Source: Artemisia argyi (Eukaryota > Streptophyta > Magnoliopsida > Asterales > Asteraceae). Taken from it: a DNA stretch of 64,000 nucleotides. Position 1 is the stretch's first letter, and every line of letters begins with the position of its first letter. The position numbers were made by a program, and so were the translations under genes. The DNA lies in the NCBI GenBank assembly GCA_030686995.1, contig CM060684.1, positions 12,261,897 to 12,325,896 on the forward strand. The letters are read 5' to 3'. The notes beneath the pieces were generated by a model. It was not told the DNA's origin. It ran no database searches and was given only the letters and a program-made list of their open reading frames with translations. Below, piece after piece: positions 54,832-64,000 of the stretch.

Positions 54832-57569
54832 TTATATGACCCAACTATTTTGGGTAAAAGGTCAACGACTCGGCAAATATATTACTCTAAAAAGCATTTA
54901 AGTACAACGGATATGGGTGAATCTCATATCTCAGCCCGTTACATAGGCGAAAAGCTTACATAACAAGATACTTCCTATTTTCTAAACAAGAAAACAAAAC
55001 CACTACCACATGATAACAAGAGACTGACAAAAATATAAATACTTCCTACGACCTTGGAGATTAAAGTCATACATGGCATTAAGAGCATCCAAATTCCCTG
55101 GAAGATCATAAAATTGCTTCGAATAATCATCATAGTCATCAAACTCATCTTCACGCTCATGACCACCACAAAAAAGATTTGCTGATTCATCGAACGTGTT
55201 AAGAACCTCATCATCATCACTATCAGAAATCACAACCTGACCCACCTTTGAAAATGGGTTAACCCTCTTTGTGGAAGAGGTAGACGGAATAGGAAGACCA
55301 TCATCATCCACAAAAGTAGCTTTCCCATCAATAAGTAGCTTTTCAAGCTTACCAATTTTCTCAACTATAGGAGTAGAACCAACTCCCTTAGTCCCCATTG
55401 AATCACTCACAAGCGATTCTTCTGATGTAGTACTAGTCTTAATCGACTCATCCTCATAAACTTCCATTGTACGACCATCATCCACATCCTTGTTGGTGTC
55501 ATTAGTAGGAATACCAAAACCATCTGTATCATCCATATTAAGCGCATCAAACTGATTTGATGTAGTGATCTTCGTTCCACTTATACTAGCCACATCAGAA
55601 GCATTCTTCTTAGTAACAGCAACTTTCTTATGTTCAGGAGGAGTCTTTTTGGGTTGGTAATTAAACTGCTTACCCACAACAGGTTTAGTAAAAACCTCCT
55701 TGACCCGGATTTGTGAGCCAACTTGCTTTCTCTTCTTCTTAGTGTTGACAGTCTTGAAACCATCATTAACATTCTTAGTAGGTTGAGCAGGAGGCACAAC
55801 AACTTTAGGACAATCCACCAAATTATGACCAAAAACCTTACACTTATCACATCGAGGCGGTTTCCACTCATATTCAACACGAATCATCTCAATCGTCGAA
55901 CCCGTACAATCAAGTAAAGGTATCTCAACAGTGAGGCTGTCCCGAAGCACCTCATCCGATTTCACTTCAATCATACACCTAGCAAAACTACTAAGACCCC
56001 AAGATTCCATGCACATTTGACTAGTAAAGGCATCTAACCTTTTGGGCGTACCAATCAATGTAGCAAGAAGACTAAGCCCGTCATCCGATAACATAGCAAG
56101 AGGGACATCATGGAATTTAACCCACACCGGGATATTAGTCAAATCCTCTTTAAGCAAATTGGTGTTCAATGTCCATGGTTTAAGAATAATTGGTACATTC
56201 CGAATCAACCAAGGACCATTGTCAAGGACATCATCAACACCTTTCTTCGAATTGAACTTAAAGAAGAAGAACCCCTTTGCATTCATCATTACCCTTTGTA
56301 ACCCGTACTTAGCCCACACATTGCGTACATAGTAGTCAACAACAGGAAAAGCAAGGCGTTGGCCAAGAAAATACCCATACAACGTATTCTCAAACCTATT
56401 GTTTACCTCTTCAACCACTTTCATAGGAACAGACAAATCCACATCATTTGATTTCATGCTACATTCCAGCCTACGGAAATTAGATATGTGTTTCTTAGGT
56501 TCATTAGAAGTAGCACCTACATATGATGTAGACGGTTGCTTCAATTCATCTACGCCAACATTATCAACACCAACAACCCCATGTGAATTCGTATCAACCG
56601 TTTCAGTACTAGGAGCATGGTTAGCAGCCCCATGTGAGTCATTGGTGGGAGATAAGCTCAGTTTTCCAGCCATTCTAGCAACGTTAACTCCATCACCTTC
56701 AGGAAGATTACAATCATCACCATCATTAACCATTAAAGGAGAAGCAAGTGAAACCGGCTCCACTTGCTTAGGCACATCTTTAGAGGAACCTGTTGCAACA
56801 GCCACGTTCAAATTGCCACTATTAGGGTTCATTGTTGAGGCTGACCTCAACTTACCAAAGCTAATAGTGGCTGTAGCATCCTTATTACCAGCAATACCAA
56901 GTGAAACCGGCTTCACTTGGTTTGTTGTAGCATCATTGGTCTCATTAAGTGCTGGGAATTCATAAGGTTTAGGGTAATCATCCGTAGAAGCCCTTGGCTC
57001 CTCAACAACACTAGCATGAGACACCATATCCATATTCAATCCAACTTGATCGGCCAAGTTAGTTGATGCACCAACATCCCTCGAACCCTTAGAAGCACTA
57101 TTCTTGTAGAAGAAACCTTTTTCCATCTCTCCCAAACCCACACTCTTAGAATTTAAGAAACCCTTATTCATCTCTCACCACCAGTAAAACTAATCAAAGA
57201 ACACGAACCACAGCAACCAGCAGCATGCAAATCCACATAGAAAAAATAAAACCCTAATCGCTTAGGGTTTTGATCTTGAAGACCGACGAACTAACCAGCA
57301 TCCATGATTATCCCATCAGAAGGAGGGATTATATAGGATGTTAAACCGACTTAGGGAGATAGATACCAAATGAATTAGAAAGAACCCTAAGGTCGGGTTG
57401 TAAAAAAAACGACTAAAAAAACCCTAATAAAAACGATCACAATAAACTTCACTCAATCTAGTAAACCAAGCTTAAATCCAAGAAGAACGAATTGATAAGA
57501 GTGTTAAATCAATTATGTGAACAGCAAGGTGCAAGGAATTAAAGAGATGAAGCAGATTAATGGAAAACG
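54832..57569 (-). mobile_element. ORF1-only LINE-derived element, right copy
   Basis: Same organisation as 8585-11322: leader, single ORF, 3' end, no ORF2, bracketed by the 45-47-bp direct repeats (54785-54831, 57570-57614). Confidence 0.7.
55003..57171 (-). CDS. LINE ORF1-type protein, right copy, 722 aa
   Basis: Full-length DUF4283 plus CX2CX4HX4C zinc-knuckle protein on the minus strand, with no stop or frameshift. Relative to the left copy it has seven replacements: Ala to Ser in RASTDD, Ala to Val in SYVG, Leu to Ile in KHISN, Arg to Met in QMCMES, Val to Ala in KKVAV, Leu to Phe in ATFV and Asp to Asn in ESANLF. None touches the zinc ligands. Replacements are numerous relative to silent changes, which suggests little constraint since duplication. 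Confidence 0.85.
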   Translation of the reverse strand: MNKGFLNSKSVGLGEMEKGFFYKNSASKGSRDVGASTNLADQVGLNMDMVSHASVVEEPRASTDDYPKPYEFPALNETNDATTNQVKPVSLGIAGNKDATATISFGKLRSASTMNPNSGNLNVAVATGSSKDVPKQVEPVSLASPLMVNDGDDCNLPEGDGVNVARMAGKLSLSPTNDSHGAANHAPSTETVDTNSHGVVGVDNVGVDELKQPSTSYVGATSNEPKKHISNFRRLECSMKSNDVDLSVPMKVVEEVNNRFENTLYGYFLGQRLAFPVVDYYVRNVWAKYGLQRVMMNAKGFFFFKFNSKKGVDDVLDNGPWLIRNVPIILKPWTLNTNLLKEDLTNIPVWVKFHDVPLAMLSDDGLSLLATLIGTPKRLDAFTSQMCMESWGLSSFARCMIEVKSDEVLRDSLTVEIPLLDCTGSTIEMIRVEYEWKPPRCDKCKVFGHNLVDCPKVVVPPAQPTKNVNDGFKTVNTKKKRKQVGSQIRVKEVFTKPVVGKQFNYQPKKTPPEHKKVAVTKKNASDVASISGTKITTSNQFDALNMDDTDGFGIPTNDTNKDVDDGRTMEVYEDESIKTSTTSEESLVSDSMGTKGVGSTPIVEKIGKLEKLLIDGKATFVDDDGLPIPSTSSTKRVNPFSKVGQVVISDSDDDEVLNTFDESANLFCGGHEREDEFDDYDDYSKQFYDLPGNLDALNAMYDFNLQGRRKYLYFCQSLVIMW

Positions 57570-57936
57570 GTTTATATGACCCAACTTTACTCGTGTTGTA
57601 TTTCTTTTCTACCTAAAGCATTTATTAAACGACTGAAACATGAAGTAAATGCATGTATTGCATTATTTATATTATTTATGGTGCTTAAACTTAAAATTCT
57701 TTTTCATATTCACTTAAACTGGTCGTTTATCTCGAATTTTATATGGAACTCTATAATTTTACAACCCCTATCTAAAAATTTACACTTTCGTAAGATCTTA
57801 CGATCATGATTCGATTTTATGATCTAGATCATCTTAGGGAGATAAAATCGATCCTAAGTAGGATCGCGATGTTAATAACCTTATTATAATGGATAAAACT
57901 AAACCATACACCACGTTAGAATTCAGTTTTGTTTTA

Positions 57937-58677
57937 ATGCTCTTGGTGCTTTGGATGAGTATCCTATTGTAAATAAACATTCGGATTTTGATAATGAATT
58001 AGGGATCATGGATAAACAGGCAAGTGTTACTATTGATTCATTTGATAGTGCAAGTACTACACCTCTTGTTAATAAGCTTGAAAATCAAATAATTTAGGAG
58101 AAGCTTGTCTTTCTGGGTGATAATGGGAAGCTGCTGTCTATGCAAAAGGAGGCTAATTTGGGACACGTGGGTAACAATGAAGATATCCCTAGCTCATCCA
58201 ATGTTGTTCCTCGTGTTATTTTAAAGGTAGGTATTCCGTTTTCTAAGGTTGGGAATGTGGTTCTTTCGGATAGTGATAACGATGATGAAGTCAAAGATAT
58301 TTACGATGAGACTTCTCGTTTCATGACGAGTGGAGGTGCATATGATGATAGTTTACATGAGGATGAAGATTTTGATCTATATGACACTTATGACCTTCAA
58401 TGTTTATGTCAGGAAAACCCGCGTTTTGTGATTCGTTGGATATAAATCTTCATGGTTAGTTCAAAAAATAAATTTATTTCTTGTCCTTAGTAGTTGTTCA
58501 TAATATTGGTTTGTTTTTCTTATGCTAGGTTAGGTCTTAAGCACTGTATATGTGTTTGGTTTGCTTTCTGGGGCTGAGGTGTGGGATTCACCTTCAACCG
58601 TTATACTTAATTGTTTTTTCCTTTTTAGAGTAATAATATTTTACCAGGGGTAACCCTTTACCCGAAAAGTATTAGAA
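57937..58677 (+). pseudogene. LINE ORF1 remnant, right copy of 11690-12430
   Basis: Same internal TAG, same late frameshift and same 3' end as the left remnant, so it was already dead before the block was duplicated. Confidence 0.75.
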
Positions 58678-59045
58678 TTGATTTGTACTTTTCAATTTTA
58701 TAAATGCAACAAGACAGAGCTGAAGACCGGATGCAAGGAGCAAGGAGGCCTAGCTTATGCTCTGCTGGACTGAGATACTAGGATCTTGAGTCAAGTGGGA
58801 GTATTAGAGAAACCCTAGATGACCATTGTATTTGTGTTGGCTCACAAATATAATTATAGGATTTTAGGCTAGGCACATAATTTTTTTTTGTAATAATGCA
58901 TTTACTTTATTGCTTGATTTAATTATGCTTGTTGTACACTGTTTTTAGTTTTAAGGGTTAAAAATGGTTTGTAAAAGTTAAACACCAAAAATGTTTTTAA
59001 AGAGTTTAAAACTGTTAAATGGTTTTAACAATGTTCCATCACAAG

Positions 59046-60148
59046 CAGGCGTGTTATCGGGTCAGATTGTCGGATCGAGTTGAGTCGGTTATTGAGTTTT
59101 TAGAAAGTGACCTGCAACCCGACCTAATAAAAATTCGTGTTAGCGAGTTCGGGTGCTTATCAGGTTCGGGTGCTTATCAGTCCGGGTTAAGCCAGGTCGG
59201 ATGATTCGGGTTATCGGGTTAAAAACACCAATTTGTGGCTAAGTCTTCAATCGCCAAGTCTTTCAAAATGCATTTGAAATTTGCTAAAATGATAGAGTAT
59301 TTCATCAAGCTACATTGTAGATGCTAAACTTAGTTAAAAATACCAATTTGTGGGTTGTAATAGCGTGCTTAAATGGTTGTATCGTCGGATGGGTTTCATG
59401 ATTTAATGCTGCAACATGGTTGCAAATTGTTTCGTATATGTGACGAATTCGCAAGTTAGCTGTATAAAATGAGCACAGATTTGACTTTCACATGAGCGCT
59501 TGATGTACAAGTTATTCCTTATGTTTTCTCATTGACTTTTATATGTTGTGATGTTGAGCATTTGTTAAGTTTAATAAATCAAACTCAAACACATTCATTT
59601 ATTGTATCTTAAATGTATTACTGGATCAGGTTTTCACTAGACGTGAGCCGCGACCGTATGTATTAAAGGCGAACCACGAAAAAAAAACATACACGCAATT
59701 AGGGGTGTAATGCAAAGACTAGTTGGCTTACAAAGTTTTATTTAAAAAAGAAATAAATAGCATTTTCGTTTCTTATCACGTTGATCTGATAACCCGATAA
59801 AAAAAATAATTCGATCCTTACCCGAACCGATAACTATATCGGGTTCGGGTCTAATAAACCCAGGGGCGGTGCTGAGAACGTCAAAAAAAAATTAGGCCCG
59901 GCACGAAAAAAAAAAAAAAAAAAGGCCTTTATATTATAATATCCTTAGTGGGTTGGGCCTAGTACATATAATGGGTATAAAAAATTTTAGTGCCCCTTAG
60001 TGGTTTGGGCCCAGCTCGGTTGCTGATAGTGCGCCGGCCCAAAACCGCCCATGAATAAACCCGACTAATTATGTTAACCCGATTAGCCAGACCCTATAAG
60101 ATCTTATCAGGTTTTGGTCAAGTCAACCCGACCATACTAACACCCCTA
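59046..60148. mobile_element. hAT-like insertion upstream of PG2', right copy
   Basis: Counterpart of 12799-13900 with the same ends, one base longer because of the A tract of the nested element. The nested hAT MITE is at 59861-60053, with AATAAACC duplications on both sides. Confidence 0.75.
59861..60053. mobile_element. Nested hAT MITE, right copy
   Basis: CAGGGGCGG...CCGCCCATG with perfect AATAAACC duplications, as at 13614-13805. Confidence 0.85.
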
Positions 60149-60604
60149 ATCATAATTGATAGGCATGTATTGATAAAAGGTCGAATTTTTCTTTTAAATT
60201 TCATAACCATTATAAGAAACATACAGCGGAAGACAATAAAAACCTTACAATGGTTTTTCACAAGCCAGCTTTCTAGACACAATTTATAACTAATCAAAAT
60301 TAAACCTACCCAACAATTGCGTTTATGTTTGTTTGCAATGGGAGATCAAAACGGATCTGAGAACCTAGGACAAGGTTTCACAGTTTAGCACACTAGTCCT
60401 CAAACGATTGCAACGGCGTGCCAACGGTCAATCCAAGCAGCAACACAAACAATCACATCAGGAACACACGAACAAAACTTGTTCGTGTGTGTGTCTGGCC
60501 GGTCGTACGAACTGTGAATTGCATACTGAATAAATAATTAACTATTCAGATTATAACGATTATCGGATAATTATCAAATTTAAGAAAAATAATAAAATAT
60601 AGTG

Positions 60605-60857
60605 AAACTCAATACGTACATGTTTCTACATTTATCTAATCCGTTAATTCAGGATCACGCCATGATCTCCTCACATTCCTTCAAATTTCGTACTTATAGT
60701 ACGGTACAAACATCCACAGCAGCACAAAAGCATTTTAATTAATTAGAGTTTAGTACACTTCATAAAAAACTGCTATTAGATGGTAGCTCTAAAATCACCC
60801 CCCATAAATACCACCCGCTAACCCCTTCATATCCATCACATTTTCACATTAACAAAA
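60605..60857 (+). promoter_or_regulatory. PG2' promoter block with TATA box
   Basis: Counterpart of 14357-14609; TATA-like ATAAATA at 60804-60810. Confidence 0.65.
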
Positions 60858-62990
60858 ATGGCTAACCACCCTCTAGTTGCACTAACTACCTTCATGATCA
60901 TGGTTGTGTTTGTCGCCGCAGTGTGCTTTACTGGAGCAACCGCGAGGACGTACAATGTGAAGCGTTTGGGAGCAAAAGCAGATGGTAAAACGGACTCTAG
61001 TAAGGCGTTTATGGCTGCATGGAACAGTGCGTGTAGGTCGGTAAAGGCTGCAACTGTCTACGTACCGCAAGGACGGTACATGGTTGGAGGGTTAACGTTT
61101 AGTGGGCCATGCAAGAATGGAGCCATCACAGTTCGTATTGATGGAACCCTGGTGGCTCCGTCAAATTATTTTCTTTTGGGAAATTCGCAATATTGGCTGG
61201 GCTTTCGTGGCGTCCAGGGTGTTAGCATTCTTGGTGGCACCCTCGACGCTCAGGGTTCTGGCTTGTGGGCTTGTAAAGCTTCTAAGTCGAAGAATTGCCC
61301 TGCCGGAGCAACGGTATTCGTTACTAACTTTTGATAATTCATTGCAACAAATTTTTATGGTTACAAATGTAGAAGATAATGTGAAAAACTTGCTAAGACA
61401 TGGAGTAACATTGGAGAACATTTATCTAATCAAAAAGTGACAGTCCAAATTTCAATAAAAACCGTTATACAATTACCTAGATCTCCACAATTGAAATGTT
61501 TAAAATATTTGTTAGTTAGGATTTGTTTAAAGTAACAAATATGCACATTTTTGTCTTATCGTTAACATACGGATTTTGCTAACCAATGCCCACTGGGCAA
61601 ATGTTAAAGTGTAGTTAATAGACACAAACTTTCTTAATTAATCAAAAATTGCATTAAATACATATTAAATGAACTTGTAAATTACTATATTTAAACATGA
61701 TTTTCACTTAAATAAATTAAAATATTCCTTTTATAAACAAATTAACCCATGCTTACTGGCAGAGGTTAGCAAAACCCCATACATATTTTGAGTGACTATA
61801 TATTTGTTAGAGTGCTTACCGTTTAAATTTTGTAAAATTTCTAATTTTGTTAAACTTGCATGGATTATTCATTTTGCAGAGTTTAGCAATACTCAATTCG
61901 AACAATGTCTTGGTGTACGGAGTAACTTCGCTAAACAGCCAAATGTTCCACATGGTGGTTGCCGGTTGTCGTAACGTGAGAGTTGTTGGTGCCAATGTGG
62001 TAGCACCATGGAATAGTCCCAACACTGATGGAATTCATGTTCAGTTATCAACCGGTGTAACTATTTTGAACTCGAAATTTAGCACTGGTGATGACTGTAT
62101 CTCAATAGGTTCTGGTGCAAATAATTTATGGATCGAAGGTGTCTCGTGTGGACCGGGACATGGTATCAGGTATATAGATTACTAAATCTTCGGGAATCAT
62201 TTCATTATTTTTCACAAGTTGTAAATGGTTACTAATATTTTTGAGGTACTAAATCTTAGGAAAAATATTAGAATATATATATATATACTCATATGTTTCT
62301 TCATATATCCATTTTGTTAAATTATTATGTGAGTTTGTTTAACAGGTGCCTCTAGAACACCGGTTAAATTGTTGTTTGAGATGTTATTATGAATATATTA
62401 ATTGTCTAGTTACATGTATGTTTTGCAGCATTGGATCCTTAGGGAATCGTATAATTGAACAAGGAGTGCGTAACGTGACTGTAAAGAGGACTAGCTTTAA
62501 GGGTACAGATAATGGTTTAAGAATCAAGGCATGGGCAAAACCAAGTAATGGCTTCGTTGATAACGTTCTTTTTCAAAACGCCATTATGACAAATGTAAAA
62601 AAACCCTATTCTTATCGATCAAAATTACTGTCCCAGTCGCACGAATTGTCCCCGTCAGGTCAGTATTTTATGAACTAGAGGGTTCGGTTAAACGTTTTAT
62701 TTTTTCAGTAACTTCATTGTATTAGTTATAATCCCGCTATCTTTTGCCAACTGTTGTAGGGCTCGGGTGTAAAGATAAGCAACGTGAGGTATCAAAACGT
62801 GCGTGGGACATCTGCAACTAAAGTCGCAGTGAGGTTTGATTGCAGCAAAAAGAATCCGTGTAAGGGAATCCGGATGCATAACGTGAACTTGACATTCAAG
62901 AACAAACGTTCTGCATCAGCAGCATCAGCCTATTGTGTAAACGCGGCAGGAAGAAGTTCAGGAGTTATGAAACCCACAAGTTGCCTTTAG
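60858..62990 (+). pseudogene. Exopolygalacturonase PG2', frameshifted like PG2
   Basis: Exons 60858-61313, 61880-62169, 62429-62658 and 62760-62990. It has the same seven-A run in exon 3 (about 62596-62602) as PG2, giving the same frameshift after the RIK motif and an early stop in exon 4. Exon 4 differs from PG2 by encoding VAVRFD rather than VAVSFD, matching PG3 and PG1, so the Ser in PG2 is the derived state. If expressed it would lack the C-terminal beta-helix turns. Confidence 0.85.
61570..61780. mobile_element. TIR MITE in PG2' intron 1
   Basis: Same 211-bp insertion and ACATA flanks as 15322-15532. Confidence 0.75.
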
Positions 62991-63355
62991 CGCAACATAT
63001 TTGCCTTAGCCTGTGGCCGAAAAAATGTATGTGTTATTCGCCTGGCTTTGCATTGTTGATTAATTGTTACTTAATTAGTGGTAGGATAATTTGAGGTGAT
63101 TATTGGGATTTTAGTGTTGATTGAGGAAATTCTCAATCTTATGTTCTATTCCCACTTTTGCTGAATTTTTATGTATGTTGTTTAGTATTTGCCTATTTGG
63201 ATGTATTTCTGTTATCTAATTATGTGATGATCTAGAAGATTATTAAGTTGTGTTTGTTAGTTCTCATGTGACAAATTAATGTGCGGAACATTATTTATTT
63301 CTCATATTTGTGAATGCGCAAGGTATATACAATTGACTTTTTTGAGACATTATCG

Positions 63356-63687
63356 TAGGGCTCGGCATGGAAGAACCAAAATCGAACCGGACCAATAAAA
63401 CTGACCGAACCGACAAAAATTGAGCTGACACGACAACTCTTCGGTTCGGAATCGGTTTCATGTCTTTCCTATTTTTTGTTTTGCGTCGGTTCGGTTCAAC
63501 CTAAAATTGACAAAAACACACCTAAACCGAGCCGAACTGACCCAAAACCGAGAAAAATAGACCTTAACCAAGCTGAACTGACAGAAAACCGAACGAAACG
63601 AGCATATTCGGTTCGGTATCAGTTCATGTTTTTCACAAAGTCGGTTTTTGTCGGATCGGTTTGGTTTTGGACCTTTGCTCAGCCTTA
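63356..63687. mobile_element. hAT-like element after PG2', right copy of 17108-17439
   Basis: TAGGGCTCGGCATGG to CTCAGCCTTA with an AACCGAACCG-rich interior. The remaining bases to 64000 match 17440-17752 and contain no gene. Confidence 0.6.
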
Positions 63688-64000
63688 TATAACTCAAACT
63701 ACACAAATTTGGGAAAGCAAAATACTTGTAATAATATGTAAAATAAACCTATATTGCTATGCATAGCGGCCGAAATCATATTACCATTTATAACTTCTGT
63801 ACTTCAATATGAGTAAAGGCATGAACGAACCGAATTATTCATGAGCCACCTGAGCTCGAGTTTGAGCTTCACATAAAGTTTGTTTAATAAACGCTTTTGA
63901 GTCTCAATATTATATATCGAGCTTGACTAGGTTTGCATAGGGCTGAGCAAAGGTCAAAAACCGAACCGACCCTAAAACCAATTCATGAAAAACATGAACC

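Larger units (their letters stand above)
46222..64000. repeat. Right copy of the duplicated block
   Basis: Collinear with 1-17752 and still matching at the last base of the window, so it probably continues into a second PG3 copy beyond the end. Differences from the left copy include a shorter A tract (30 versus 44), a longer T tract in the CACTA MITE (by 3), retention of 35 bp around the PG1 exon 3 acceptor, and scattered substitutions. Sequence just left of 46222 (46027-46221) belongs to the same hAT-like element, so the duplication junction is not visible at 46222. Confidence 0.95.

Overview
This is AT-rich plant nuclear DNA. The genes have short exons with GT-AG introns, and most of the rest is LTR retrotransposons, LINEs and small terminal-inverted-repeat (TIR) elements. 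The LINE ORF1 proteins (DUF4283 plus CX2CX4HX4C zinc knuckle), the paired kinase-domain gene and the exopolygalacturonases suggest a eudicot, most likely Asteraceae. That placement rests on recall of protein families and was not tested by a search.

Large-scale layout: positions 1-17752 recur almost unchanged at 46222-64000, in the same orientation and about 46.2 kb away. Neither end of the duplication is visible, because the left copy starts before the window and the right copy runs off its end. About 28.5 kb between them (17.75-46.2 kb) occurs once here. It is either a recent segmental or tandem duplication or two haplotypes joined in the assembly.

Genes: five exopolygalacturonase loci (GH28, pollen type, four exons, three phase-conserved introns) lie in direct orientation. 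PG1 (5065-7011) is broken by a 35-bp deletion over the exon 3 splice acceptor. PG2 (14610-16742) and its copy PG2' (60858-62990) share a one-base A-run frameshift in exon 3. PG3 (20191-22082) and PG1' (51278-53258) read through as 401-aa enzymes. PG1, PG2 and PG3 share a promoter block of about 250-315 bp and 3' flanks, so they arose by tandem duplication before the 46-kb event. The other gene is at 40217-42316 or beyond: a pseudokinase domain followed by an apparently active kinase domain, spliced in phase.

Mobile DNA: inside the duplicated block are a CACTA MITE, several hAT-type elements with 8-bp target-site duplications, a MITE in PG2 intron 1, and a LINE-derived element with an intact 722-aa ORF1 and no ORF2, next to an opposite-strand relative that also lacks ORF2. 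In the single-copy part are a Stowaway MITE in the PG3 promoter, a degenerate Copia fragment, a TRIM-like element with 116-bp LTRs carrying two nested DNA elements, a possible LTR promoter with repeated TGACGGCGTCA sites, a LINE ORF2 fragment, a long-TIR element, a complete but decayed Ty3/gypsy element (31535-39193, TSD GTGGG) with unequal LTRs, a hAT element and a 337-bp tandem duplication.

Comparing the PG paralogues gives an order of events: PG tandem duplication, then paralogue-specific insertions and the PG2 frameshift, then the 46-kb duplication, then the PG1 deletion and a few substitutions. No CRISPR arrays, rRNA, tRNA or organellar insertions were recognised.
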